Positions 32,968-40,987 of a stretch of 64,000 nucleotides of DNA are shown here, one piece after another (positions within the stretch are counted from its first letter, which is position 1; the number at the start of each line of letters is the position of its first letter). Origin of the DNA: Methylobacterium sp. SyP6R (lineage in GTDB: Bacteria; Pseudomonadota; Alphaproteobacteria; Rhizobiales; Beijerinckiaceae); assembly GCF_019216885.1 (NCBI RefSeq), contig NZ_JAAQRC020000001.1, forward strand, positions 2,772,501-2,836,500. Reading direction: 5' to 3'. Both the position numbers and the translations under genes were made by a program. The notes beneath the pieces are model-generated. The model did not search any database. It was not told the DNA's origin and saw only the letters and a program-made list of their open reading frames with translations.

Positions 32968-33909
32968 TCACCCCGGCGCCGTCTCCTCCCGCCTCGCCGC
33001 GAGGCCGAGGCGGACATGGTCGCGAAACAGCCGCACCCGGGCCGGCAATTCGCGGCCGGCGAGGCTGACGGCGCGCAGCACGCCGCCACGGCTCGCCCAG
33101 TCCGGCAGTACCGGCACCAGCGCCCCGTCCTGGAGGGCCCGGGCCGCCACCAGGCTCGGGATGTGGCCGATGCCGGCGCCGGTCCGGGTCAGGCGCAGCA
33201 CCGTGGCGTAGTCGGTGGCGCGGATCGCCGGCCGGGCGGTGATGTGGCCCTCGCGGCCCTGGGCGTCGGAGAGCCGCACCGGGGCCGAGCCTAAGCGCTC
33301 GCGCGACAGGATCAGGTCGTGATGGGCGAGGTCGTCGAGGTTGTCCGGGGCGCCGCGGGCGGCGAGGTAGGACGGCGCGGCGTAGAGGCCGATCATCAGG
33401 CTCGCCAGGACCGGTGCGCGGTAGCCGCCGTCCTGGCCCTCGCCGCTGCCCAGCCGCAACGCCAGGTCGATGCGGTTGGCGGCCAGGTCGAGCCGCGTAT
33501 CGGTGATGAGCAGGTCGATCGTGACCTGCGGGTAGAGCACCCGGAAGCTCGCCACGAGGTCGGGCATCACCTCGATGCCGAAATCGATCGAGGTGGTGAC
33601 CCGCAGGTGGCCGCGGGGCAGGGTGCGGGCGTCCCGCGCCGTCTCCCGCGCCTCGTCGAGGAGGGCGAGGCTCTCCTGCGCCTTGGCGTGGAAGGCCAGG
33701 CCCTCCACCGTCGGCGAGACCGCCCGCGGCGTGCGGGCGAGCAGGGTGACGCCGAGTTCCTGCTCCAGCCGCGAGATGCGGCGGCTGATGCTGCCCTTGG
33801 TCTCGCCGAGAATTTCCGCCGCCTGGGTCACGGTTCCGTGATCGACGACGGCACAAAAGGCCCTCACGTCGGAGAGGGAGCCCCGGAAGGTTTCCGAACC
33901 AGCAACCAT
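32968..33909 (-). CDS. LysR-type transcriptional regulator
   Basis: A 313-residue regulator starting at MVAGSETFRG; the open frame runs further to 34020 but without family sequence. The N-terminal winged HTH (SLSDVRAFCAVVDHGTVTQAAEILGETKGSISRRISRLEQELG) is followed by the substrate-binding domain, which shows GHLRVTTSIDFG and GSGEGQDGGYRAPVL. It is transcribed away from the yceI-b561-yceI operon with 122 bp between them, so it may regulate that operon. Confidence 0.9.
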   Translation of the reverse strand: MVAGSETFRGSLSDVRAFCAVVDHGTVTQAAEILGETKGSISRRISRLEQELGVTLLARTPRAVSPTVEGLAFHAKAQESLALLDEARETARDARTLPRGHLRVTTSIDFGIEVMPDLVASFRVLYPQVTIDLLITDTRLDLAANRIDLALRLGSGEGQDGGYRAPVLASLMIGLYAAPSYLAARGAPDNLDDLAHHDLILSRERLGSAPVRLSDAQGREGHITARPAIRATDYATVLRLTRTGAGIGHIPSLVAARALQDGALVPVLPDWASRGGVLRAVSLAGRELPARVRLFRDHVRLGLAARREETAPG

Positions 33910-34031
33910 GCGTCCCGGTTTAGCTGTCTTACGCCCGCGACGGAACCGGCTTAAGCCGGGCGCCGCAAAGACGGGTGCAGTGCGGGAGACCTGATCGCAG
34001 GCCCGCCGCCCCCGACACACGGAGTGTTCTC

Positions 34032-34643
34032 GTGAAGCTGTCCGTCCTCGCCCTCGGCCTCGCCGCCGGTCTCGCCCTCGCCGTGCCGGCCAGCGCCCAG
34101 GCGACCCGCGACCCCGCCCAGATCCAGGCGGGCTCCTACGTGGTCGACCCGAACCACACCCAGGCGCTGTTCACGGTCAACCATTTCGGCTTCTCGCCCT
34201 ATACCGGCATCTTCTCGGACGTGTCGGGCACCCTCGACCTGCAGCCGGCCAAGCCCGCCGAGAGCAAGCTGAAGGTCTCCATCCCGGTGAAGTCGCTCTA
34301 CGCGCCGAGCCAGCACCTCGTCGATTCGCTGAAGAGCGACAAGTGGCTCGATGCCGCCCAGTTCCCGGAGATGACCTTCACCTCGACCAAGGTGACCCCG
34401 GAGGGCAAGGACAAGGCCAAGGTCGTCGGCGACCTGACCCTGCACGGCGTGACCAAGCCCGTGACCCTCGAGGTGACGCTGGTCGGCGCCGGCGCCAACC
34501 CGATGAACAAGAAGCAGACCGTCGGCTTCGAGGCCAAGGGCACGCTCAAGCGCTCGGATTTCGGCGTGAAGACCTTCGTGCCGGCGGTCAGCGACGAGGT
34601 CCAGCTCACCCTCCACGGCGCCTTCGAGCGCAAGGACCAGTAA
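34032..34643 (+). CDS. YceI family periplasmic protein (first copy)
   Basis: A 203-residue protein from a GTG start with CGGAG 8 nt upstream. A signal peptide (VKLSVLALGLAAGLALAVPASAQA) is followed by a YceI lipocalin-like beta-barrel: SYVVDPNHTQALFTVNHFGFSPYTGIFSDVSGTLDL, GDLTLHGVTKPVTLEVTL and LKRSDFGVKTFVPAVSDEVQL. YceI barrels bind isoprenoid or similar hydrophobic ligands. It is the first gene of a yceI-cytochrome b561-yceI cluster, suggesting a quinone- or polyprenoid-linked redox role. Confidence 0.92.
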   Translation: MKLSVLALGLAAGLALAVPASAQATRDPAQIQAGSYVVDPNHTQALFTVNHFGFSPYTGIFSDVSGTLDLQPAKPAESKLKVSIPVKSLYAPSQHLVDSLKSDKWLDAAQFPEMTFTSTKVTPEGKDKAKVVGDLTLHGVTKPVTLEVTLVGAGANPMNKKQTVGFEAKGTLKRSDFGVKTFVPAVSDEVQLTLHGAFERKDQ

Positions 34644-34668
34644 ATCGAGAGCCGGAGGTCATCGGGTC

Positions 34669-35274
34669 ATGCACATGGTCGCGACGCCCCGTCGCTACAC
34701 CCTCGTGGCGATCGTGCTGCACTGGCTGATCGCCCTCGGCATCCTGGCCCTTCTGGGCCTGGGCCTCGCGATGACGCGGGGCTCGCTGCCGCCGATGGAC
34801 CGCTTCGCGTTCTACCAGTGGCACAAATCCATCGGCCTCACCGTGCTGGTGCTGATGGCGTTGCGCGTCGTCTGGCGCCTGTTCCACGCGCCGCCGCCGC
34901 TGCCCGCGGCGATGCCGAAGGCCGAGCGGCGGGCGGCGGGTGCGGCGCATCTCGCGCTCTACGGCCTGCTGCTGGCCATGCCGCTCGTCGGCTGGGCGAT
35001 GGTCTCGGCCTCGCCCTACAACATCCCGACGGTGCTCTACGGGGTGATCCCGTGGCCGCACCTGCCTGTCCTGCCCGAATTGCCGAACAAGGCGGCGGTC
35101 GAGGGCGTGCTGAAGCTCGTCCACAGCTACGGCGCCTGGCTGCTGATCGCCCTCCTCCTCCTGCATGTCGGCGCGGCCCTGCGCCATCACCTCGCGCTGC
35201 GCGACGACACCCTGTGGCGGATGCTGCCCCTGGTGCCGCGTCGGAGCGCGAAACCCGAGGTTTCCTCGCGATGA
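34669..35274 (+). CDS. Cytochrome b561 (YceI-associated)
   Basis: A 201-residue four-helix membrane cytochrome b: YTLVAIVLHWLIALGILALLGLGLAM, FYQWHKSIGLTVLVLMALRVVWRL, AHLALYGLLLAMPLVGWAMV and LVHSYGAWLLIALLLLHVGAALRHH, carrying the candidate haem histidines. It lies 25 bp after the first yceI and overlaps the second by 4 nt (ATGA). CybB-type proteins transfer electrons from superoxide or quinol; pairing with YceI is a recurrent arrangement. Confidence 0.92.
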   Translation: MHMVATPRRYTLVAIVLHWLIALGILALLGLGLAMTRGSLPPMDRFAFYQWHKSIGLTVLVLMALRVVWRLFHAPPPLPAAMPKAERRAAGAAHLALYGLLLAMPLVGWAMVSASPYNIPTVLYGVIPWPHLPVLPELPNKAAVEGVLKLVHSYGAWLLIALLLLHVGAALRHHLALRDDTLWRMLPLVPRRSAKPEVSSR

Positions 35275-35843
35275 AACCCTTCCGCCTCGCCCTCGGCCTG
35301 ACCGCCGCTCTCTTCGCCGCGCCTCTCGCCGCGCAAGCCGCCGACTGGACCGTCGACCAATCCAAGAGCCGCATCGGCTTCTCGGGCACCCAGGTCGGTG
35401 CGCCGTTCAAGGGCCGCTTCACCCGCTACGACGCCCAGATCAGCTTCGATCCGCAGAAGCCCGAGGCCGGCAAGGCGGTGGTGCTCATCGATCTCACCAG
35501 CGCCGAGACCGGCGACAAGCAGCGCGACGAGGCCCTGCCGCAGGCCGACTGGTTCAACGCCAGCAAGGACAAGCAGGCCCGCTTCGAGGCGACCCGCTTC
35601 GTCGCCAAGGGGGGCGACGCCTACGACGCGATCGGCACGCTGACGATCCGCGGCCTGCGCAAGGACGTGACCCTCCCGTTCACCCTCACGGTCTCGGGCG
35701 GCAGCGCCCACGCGGTCGGCCATCTCGACCTCGTGCGCACCGATTACGGCGTCGGCCAGGGCCCCTGGGCCAACGACTCGATGGTCGCCCTGCAGGTGGG
35801 GGTGGACATCGACGTGACGGCGAGCGCGAAGTCGGGCGGGTGA
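35271..35843 (+). CDS. YceI family periplasmic protein (second copy)
   Basis: A 190-residue protein with signal peptide (MKPFRLALGLTAALFAAPLAAQA) and a YceI barrel: ADWTVDQSKSRIGFSGTQVGAPFKGRFTRYDAQISFDP, LPQADWFNASKDKQARFEATRF, IGTLTIRGLRKDVTLPFTL and VRTDYGVGQGPWANDSMVALQVGV. It is divergent from the first copy, so the pair is not a recent duplication. Its start overlaps the cytochrome b561 stop, indicating co-translation. Confidence 0.92.
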   Translation: MKPFRLALGLTAALFAAPLAAQAADWTVDQSKSRIGFSGTQVGAPFKGRFTRYDAQISFDPQKPEAGKAVVLIDLTSAETGDKQRDEALPQADWFNASKDKQARFEATRFVAKGGDAYDAIGTLTIRGLRKDVTLPFTLTVSGGSAHAVGHLDLVRTDYGVGQGPWANDSMVALQVGVDIDVTASAKSGG

Positions 35844-35880
35844 GCGACGGTTCGAGCCTCCGAACGTCTATCCCATTCGC

Positions 35881-35993
35881 GACCTCATCCTGAGGTGTGA
35901 GCGAAGCGAGCCTCGAAGGAGGGCTCCAGACATCTCAGGTCTATCTGGAGCCCTCCTTCGAGGCTCGCTTCGTGGGCACCTCAGGATGAGGTC
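35881..35993. repeat. 113-bp long palindromic repeat, copy A
   Basis: Starts GACCTCATCCTGAGGTG and ends CACCTCAGGATGAGGTC, with inner arms CGAAGCGAGCCTCGAAGG...CCTTCGAGGCTCGCTTCG. The whole sequence can fold as one long hairpin. Related copies are at 38231-38350 and 42353-42465. Confidence 0.8.
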
Positions 35994-36122
35994 ACGGATT
36001 GGGATAGCGTCCAAAGTCTTCAGTGGCCGCAGGGATCGGATTGATCACTCGTCGATCCGCTTGACCCTGGCCGCCCGCGAGCGGATGACCGCGCACCCGT
36101 TCCCGCCCGGATTGCGCCCCCG

Positions 36123-37049
36123 ATGATCGTCCGTCCCCGCCCCGGCGCCCTCGCGATCCTGTTCGCGCTGCGCGGGTCGATCCTGCCGCAGATCGCCCCG
36201 CGGGTGGTCGCCATCACGGCGGTCGCCTGCCTGGTGGTGGCGACCGAGCAGGGCTGGGCGCGGACGCTCCCGCTCCATGCCGGGATCGGGCCGTTCACCC
36301 TGATCGGGCTTGCCCTGTCGATCTTCCTCAGCTTCCGCAACAACGCCTGCTACGACCGCTGGTGGGAGGCCCGGAAGGTCTGGGGCAGCCTGATCGTCGA
36401 GGCGCGCGGCCTCGCCCGCCTCCTCGGGGCCCTGCTGCCGGACGACGAGGCCGAGAACGCGGCCATGCGCCGGCGCTGTCTCATGCGGCTGGCCGGCTTC
36501 ACCCACGCGCTCCACGCCCGCCTGCGCGGGCAGGACGCCGCGGCGGCGGCCGCTCCCCACCTGCCGGAGGCCGAGCGCGCACGCCTCCCGGCCTGCGCCA
36601 GCCCGGCCGACGCGGCCTTGGCCAACCTCGCCGCCGATCTCGGCGCGGCCCTCCGTCAGGGTCGTTTGAGCGACGTGTCATTCGGGCTGATCGAGCAGAA
36701 GCTCGCCGGCCTGTCAGGGGTGCAGGCGGCCTGCGAGCGCATCCAGGGCACGCCCCTGCCGTTCGCCTACACGCTGCTCCTCTACCGCACCGCCTGGCTC
36801 TATTGCCTGCTCCTGCCCTTCGGGCTGGCCGAGTCCCTCGGCTGGGGCACGCCGGTGGCCACGGCGCTCGTCGCCTACACGTTCTTCGGCCTCGACACGC
36901 TCGGCGACGAGCTGGAGGAGCCGTTCGGCACGGCGGCCAACGACCTGCCCCTCGACGCGCTGCTGCGGGTCGTCGACGGGGTGGTGCAGGATGCGCTGGG
37001 CGAGCCGGTGCCGCCGCCGCTGAAGCCCGATCGCTACTGGCTCCGCTGA
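36123..37049 (+). CDS. Bestrophin-like (UPF0187) membrane protein
   Basis: A 308-residue protein of the bacterial bestrophin/UPF0187 family. It has transmembrane segments near 22-40, 52-70, 215-235 and 240-262. The family stretch LSIFLSFRNNACYDRWWEARKVWGSLIVEARGLAR is present, and TFFGLDTLGDELEEPFGTAANDLPLD corresponds to the conserved C-terminal acidic motif. Bestrophins are pentameric ion channels; prokaryotic members studied conduct sodium or other ions. It ends next to the half copy of the MITE-like repeat and converges on map. Confidence 0.88.
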   Translation: MIVRPRPGALAILFALRGSILPQIAPRVVAITAVACLVVATEQGWARTLPLHAGIGPFTLIGLALSIFLSFRNNACYDRWWEARKVWGSLIVEARGLARLLGALLPDDEAENAAMRRRCLMRLAGFTHALHARLRGQDAAAAAAPHLPEAERARLPACASPADAALANLAADLGAALRQGRLSDVSFGLIEQKLAGLSGVQAACERIQGTPLPFAYTLLLYRTAWLYCLLLPFGLAESLGWGTPVATALVAYTFFGLDTLGDELEEPFGTAANDLPLDALLRVVDGVVQDALGEPVPPPLKPDRYWLR

Positions 37050-37065
37050 GTGCTGGCGCTTTTTT

Positions 37066-37114
37066 TCGCAGATTTTTTCGCAAAACCGGCGACCACTTTC
37101 GCGAAATCTGCTTA
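37066..37114. repeat. Half copy of the MITE-like element, hairpin
   Basis: GCAGATTTTTTCGC...GCGAAATCTGC matches the distal half of the 106-bp element and folds as a hairpin. It sits between two convergent genes, so it may serve as a bidirectional terminator. Its last three bases supply the map stop codon (37112-37114). Confidence 0.6.
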
Positions 37115-37867
37115 CTGGCTCGGCATGGTGAGGACGAGCGGCCCGTTGCGGGTCGCCACCACGGTGTGCTCGTACTGGACCGTGAGCGCCTTCGGGCGGC
37201 TATAGAGGGTCCAGGGATCGTCGTCCCGGTTCTCGGCGAAATCGGCGCCGAGCGACAGGAACGGCTCGACGGTGAAGACCAGCCCGTCCGTCATGATCCG
37301 CCGCTCGGAGGCGTCGGGCCAGGTCGCGATCTCGGTCGGCTCCTCGTGCAGCGAGGCGCCGACGCCGTGGCTCGCGAGGTTGCGCACCAGGGTGTAGCCG
37401 TTCTTCTTGGCGAAGGCGCCGACCGCCCGGCCGATGCCGGCGAGCGGCTTGCCGGCCCCGACCTGGCGCAGGCCGGTCCACATCGCCCGGCGCCCGTCCC
37501 GGCACAGGCGCTCGACCGCCCGGGTCACCGGCGGCACCGCGAAGGAGGCGCCGGTATCGGAGAACCAGCCGTCCTTCTCGGCCGAGACGTCGATATTGAC
37601 GAGGTCGCCCGCCGCGATGCGGCGCTCGCCCGGGATGCCGTGGGCGATCTCCTCGTTGACGCTGATGCAGGTCGCGCCGGGAAAGCCGTAGACGGTCTCC
37701 GGCGCCGAGCGGGCGCCTTCCCGCTCCAGGAAATCCCGCCCGATTCCATCGAGTTCGCGGGTGGTGATGCCGGGCTCGATCGCCCGGCCCATGATCTCCA
37801 GCGCGTCGGCGACGATGCGGCCGATTCGCCGCAAGCTCTCCAGTTCGTCGTCGCTCGACACCGTCAT
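37112..37867 (-). CDS. map: Methionine aminopeptidase, type I
   Basis: A 251-residue enzyme that removes initiator Met in the cytosol. Metal ligands lie in the expected order: VNIDVSAEKDGWFSDTGASF (two Asp), LASHGVGASLHEEP (His), VFTVEPFLSL (Glu) and VQYEHTVVAT (Glu). The N-terminal substrate-pocket His is in INEEIAHGIPGERRI (written VNEEIAHGIPG here). It is the usual length for type Ia/Ib bacterial enzymes. The stop lies inside a repetitive element, so the last residues (MPSQ) may differ in relatives. Confidence 0.94.
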   Translation of the reverse strand: MTVSSDDELESLRRIGRIVADALEIMGRAIEPGITTRELDGIGRDFLEREGARSAPETVYGFPGATCISVNEEIAHGIPGERRIAAGDLVNIDVSAEKDGWFSDTGASFAVPPVTRAVERLCRDGRRAMWTGLRQVGAGKPLAGIGRAVGAFAKKNGYTLVRNLASHGVGASLHEEPTEIATWPDASERRIMTDGLVFTVEPFLSLGADFAENRDDDPWTLYSRPKALTVQYEHTVVATRNGPLVLTMPSQ

Positions 37868-38033
37868 GCGTCATTCCCCGCGCGGCCGGACAACGGACCC
37901 GGACGGGCCCGCTTGTAGCCGTCGCGGCGGGAGGCGGCAAAGCCCTGCTCCTGTAGGGCGGACGGGGTCCGCCCGATTGACGCAGGCGGGGCGCTTTCCT
38001 GTCACGCCGACGGAGCGGGGGTCCGTTCTACGT

Positions 38034-38192
38034 GTGATACCAACGGCCCGAGATGCTGACGCATCGATTCGATCTCGGGCAGGCCCGAGATCGACGGGGC
38101 CGTTGACCCATCTCGAATTTTCGACACCAAGCCAGAGGTTTGGCGAAAACTCGAGAACGGAACCAGAGGTCGTTTTCAACGACCGTCGGTAT
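38034..38192. repeat. Putative 159-bp palindromic element
   Basis: Ends ATACCAACGG (left) and CCGTCGGTAT (right) form near-perfect terminal inverted repeats. Inside is a perfect 11-bp hairpin CGATCTCGGGC-AG-GCCCGAGATCG (38070-38093). It lies 39 bp before palindrome copy B in a 531-bp gap upstream of map that holds no gene. Confidence 0.5.
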
Positions 38193-38230
38193 GAGATATG
38201 TACCGCAGTGAACTCTTTCGTCCCACGCGC

Positions 38231-38350
38231 GACCTCATCCTGAGGTGCGACCAAAGGGAGCCTCGAAGGAGGGCTCCAGAAATCACTGAGCTTCCTGGAG
38301 CCCTCCTTCGAGGTCGGTCGATCGAAGATCGACCAACACCTCAGGATGAG
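38231..38350. repeat. Long palindromic repeat, copy B (variant)
   Basis: Same outer arms as copy A (GACCTCATCCTGAGGTG.../...CACCTCAGGATGAG) and the same CCTCGAAGGAGGGCTCCAG core, but one inner arm is altered and lengthened around GGTCGATCGAAGATCGACC. Confidence 0.75.
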
Positions 38351-38398
38351 ATTGCGGGTGGGATTGCGTATCTGGACCGATCGACCGGAGTCTCCGAT

Positions 38399-39961
38399 CT
38401 ACTTCTCCGCCCGGTTCGGTGTCTTCAACTGCCCGTAGACCACGCCCGCGAAGGCGCCCAGCGTCGTCGGCCAGTCGAGCCCGGTGGCGTTGCGGTCGGC
38501 CACCTGGCAATAGGTGGCGGTCAGCCCGTTGACGAGATCGGCCGTGCTCATCTGCGGGGCGGCCTGGCGAACGGCCGGCAGCAGGGTGGCGATCCGGGGC
38601 AGCATCTGCTCGGCCTTCACGTCCTTGAGCTGGCCCGCCGCATCCGCGGTCTTCAGCGCCTCGGCCAGGGTCGGGTTCGAGACGGTCTCGCAGGGGGCGT
38701 TGCCGGCGAGCATCGTCTTGGTGTCGGCGCGCAACGTCGCCACCTGGCCGGGCTCGGCGGTCGGAGGGGCCTGGTTGCCGAAGGTCTGGCGGACGTAGTT
38801 CGTGACGTTGGCGATCTCCGCATCGGTCATCCCGACGCCCACCGCCGGCATTGCCGCGTATTCGCCCTTGGCGTCGAGGCCGCCGAGGATCACCCGGATC
38901 ATCGTCTCGGGCCCCTTGGCCAGCACGGCGCCGTTGCCGGCCAGCGCCGGAATCGCCCCCGGCATGCCCTGGCCGTCCGGCCGGTGGCAGGCGACGCAGC
39001 GGTTGAGGTAGGTGTCGGCGCCCGGGGCCGCGGAGGCCTGCTTGAAGTCGGACTTCACGTCGGGCGTGTAGGTGGGCTTCGGCGCCAGCGTCTTGAGATA
39101 GGCGGCGATGGCGCGCACGTCGCCGTCGCTCATCTTGCTCAGGCTCTCCTCGATCACCTGCCGCATCGGCCCGGCGACCACGCCGGCGCGGCCCGGCGCG
39201 GCGCCGGTCTTGAGGTAGGTGAAGAGCTGGTCCTGGCTCCAGAGCCCTAAGCCCTCCTTGTCGTCGCCCGACAGGTTCGGGGCGTACCAGCCGTCGATCG
39301 TGCCGCCCTCGAGGTAGCCGCTCCATTGCGAGGCGCCGACGAGCTTGCTGCCGTTGTGGCAGGCGCCGCAATGGCCCGGTCCCTCGACCAGGTAGGCGCC
39401 GCGATTGACCTCGTCGCTCGCCTTCGGGTCGGGCTTGAAGCGCCCCTCGGTGAAGAAGGCCAGGCGCCAGGCGAGGAGCCCGTCGCGGATGCTGAACGGG
39501 AAGGCGATGTCGGCGGGTTTGCGCGGGGCGTGCACCGGCTCGAGGGAGAACAGGTAGGCCTTGATCGCCGCCACGTCCTCGTCGGTGATGCGGGTGTACC
39601 AGGGGAAGGGGAAGGCGGGGTAAAGGTAGCTGCCGTTCTTGGTGATGCCCTGGTGCATGGCGCGCTTGAAGTCGTCGTCGCTCCAGCTGCCGATGCCGGT
39701 TTCCTTGTCGGGGGTGATGTTCGGCGTCGCGAGCTTGCCGATGCCGCCCGGGAAGGTGATGTAGAGCCCGCCCGCATAGGGCTTGCCGCCCGGCGCGGTG
39801 TGGCAGGCGACGCAATCGCCGGCTGTCGCGAGGTAGCGGCCCTTCTCGACGAGGTCGGAGGAGGCTGCTTGCGCTTGCGCTGCGCTCGCCCCGAGGGCGA
39901 GCGCGCTGGCGCCGAGAACCAAGGTCGAAAGCGTGCGGCGGGTGACGGACGGGCGTCGCAT
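38399..39961 (-). CDS. Tri-haem cytochrome c (dehydrogenase subunit type)
   Basis: A 520-residue exported protein with GGAGGAAG before the ATG. A signal peptide (about 1-31, cleavage after AQA) precedes three c-type haem sites: CVACH (50-54), CGACH (198-202) and CVACH (322-326). The arrangement resembles the cytochrome c subunit of membrane alcohol/gluconate-type dehydrogenases (GRYLATAGDCVACHT, NITPDKETGIGSWSDDDFKRAMHQG, GLLAWRLAFF). An extra C-terminal domain of about 100 residues carries two non-haem Cys. No dehydrogenase subunit lies beside it. It begins the minus-strand arm of the photosynthesis cluster; a role as electron carrier to or from phototrophy is possible but unproven. Confidence 0.88.
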   Translation of the reverse strand: MRRPSVTRRTLSTLVLGASALALGASAAQAQAASSDLVEKGRYLATAGDCVACHTAPGGKPYAGGLYITFPGGIGKLATPNITPDKETGIGSWSDDDFKRAMHQGITKNGSYLYPAFPFPWYTRITDEDVAAIKAYLFSLEPVHAPRKPADIAFPFSIRDGLLAWRLAFFTEGRFKPDPKASDEVNRGAYLVEGPGHCGACHNGSKLVGASQWSGYLEGGTIDGWYAPNLSGDDKEGLGLWSQDQLFTYLKTGAAPGRAGVVAGPMRQVIEESLSKMSDGDVRAIAAYLKTLAPKPTYTPDVKSDFKQASAAPGADTYLNRCVACHRPDGQGMPGAIPALAGNGAVLAKGPETMIRVILGGLDAKGEYAAMPAVGVGMTDAEIANVTNYVRQTFGNQAPPTAEPGQVATLRADTKTMLAGNAPCETVSNPTLAEALKTADAAGQLKDVKAEQMLPRIATLLPAVRQAAPQMSTADLVNGLTATYCQVADRNATGLDWPTTLGAFAGVVYGQLKTPNRAEK

Positions 39962-39981
39962 AAGAGGCTTCCTCCGGAGGG

Positions 39982-40251
39982 TTATGGGGCGGCGGAGCGC
40001 AGCCGCAGCCAGAGATCGGCGACATGGGCCGCGCCCGCCCCGGCGAGGGACGCGGCGAGCCAGTATCCGGGCGCCCCGGCGAGCACGGCGCGCAGGGCCA
40101 GCATCAGGCAGGCGCCCGAGGCGAGGTTGATGAGAAGCGCTCCCCGCCCGGGCCCGCCCCGGCGGCGCCACAGGACGAGCAAGAGAGCCTCTGCCGCGAC
40201 GATCAGCAGCGCGGCATCGACGATGTGGCTGCCGGCGAGGAGGTCAAGCAC
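39982..40251 (-). CDS. Small hypothetical membrane protein
   Basis: An 89-residue protein with three hydrophobic segments (HIVDAALLIVAAEALLLVLW, ALLINLASGACLMLALRAVL, YWLAASLAGAGAAHVADLW). It lies 20 bp upstream of the tri-haem cytochrome c on the same strand, so the two are probably co-transcribed. It could anchor or partner the cytochrome. No family is recognised with certainty. Confidence 0.65.
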   Translation of the reverse strand: MLDLLAGSHIVDAALLIVAAEALLLVLWRRRGGPGRGALLINLASGACLMLALRAVLAGAPGYWLAASLAGAGAAHVADLWLRLRSAAP

Positions 40252-40498
40252 GCATCAATCCTCCTGACTGCCTCCGGGAGGTACAGTCGATCGGGGGAAT
40301 CACCTTGGGAAACGTCGCGGTCGAAGACTTCAAATCTGGGACATAGGGCGGGGTTCGCCGAAATCGCCCCGCGGTTCACGATGTCGCATCCGCGTCGAAC
40401 CGGTCTCGGGCAATCCGATTTTTCGCGATGCGAGAACTCGGTGCGATGACTGGCGCGGACGGACCTTCACCCGTGCGGCCGATGCTTTGCCGGATCGT

Positions 40499-40987
40499 TC
40501 AGAACGGCCCGTTGAGCCGCACGATCGACCAGTTGAGCGTCGCGGCGGTGCCGACCCAGACCAGATACGGCGCCAGAAGCAAGGCCCCGAGGCCGGAATG
40601 CCGCCCGACCACCACGATCAGCAACGCCACCGAGAGCCAGAGCGCCGCCACCTCGATCAGCGCCCAGTCCGGTCGCTGCAGGCGGAAGAACACGCCGCTC
40701 CAGGCGATGTTGAGGATCCCGTTCACCGCGAAGGCGGCAAGGAGCCAGGTCCGCTCGGGCCCCTCCGGCGCCGCGTTCCAGGCCAGCACGCCGGCAATGG
40801 CGGTCAGCGTGAAGATCGTGGTCCAGACCGGGCCGAACGCCCAGTCGGGCGGCTTCCAGGACGGGACCTGCAGGCTCCGGTACCAGGGCCCGAGCGTGGT
40901 CAGCCACGCGCCCGCTCCCGCCACCACGATGGCCGAGACGGCCGCCACCAGGATCGGGCCCCAGCGTCCCCCGAGCGCGTCGATCAC
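40499..40987 (-). CDS. tspO: TspO/MBR family tryptophan-rich sensory protein
   Basis: A 162-residue five-helix membrane protein: WLTTLGPWYRSLQVPSWKPPDWAFGPVWTTIFTLTAIAGVLAWN, FAVNGILNIAWSGVFFRLQRPDWALIEVAALWL and YLVWVGTAATLNWSIVRLN. TspO binds porphyrins and, in Rhodobacter, dampens photosynthesis gene expression under oxygen. The GTG start overlaps the bchP stop (GTGA), so production is coupled to the last pigment-modifying enzyme. The extra N-terminal helix preceding the tryptophan-rich core matches other alphaproteobacterial TspO. Confidence 0.93.
   Translation of the reverse strand: MIDALGGRWGPILVAAVSAIVVAGAGAWLTTLGPWYRSLQVPSWKPPDWAFGPVWTTIFTLTAIAGVLAWNAAPEGPERTWLLAAFAVNGILNIAWSGVFFRLQRPDWALIEVAALWLSVALLIVVVGRHSGLGALLLAPYLVWVGTAATLNWSIVRLNGPF

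Noticed and set aside
30636..33068. 810-codon plus-strand frame crossing the glycosyltransferase and lipoprotein genes
   Set aside because: It runs antisense to one recognised gene and out of frame through another; a high-GC artefact.
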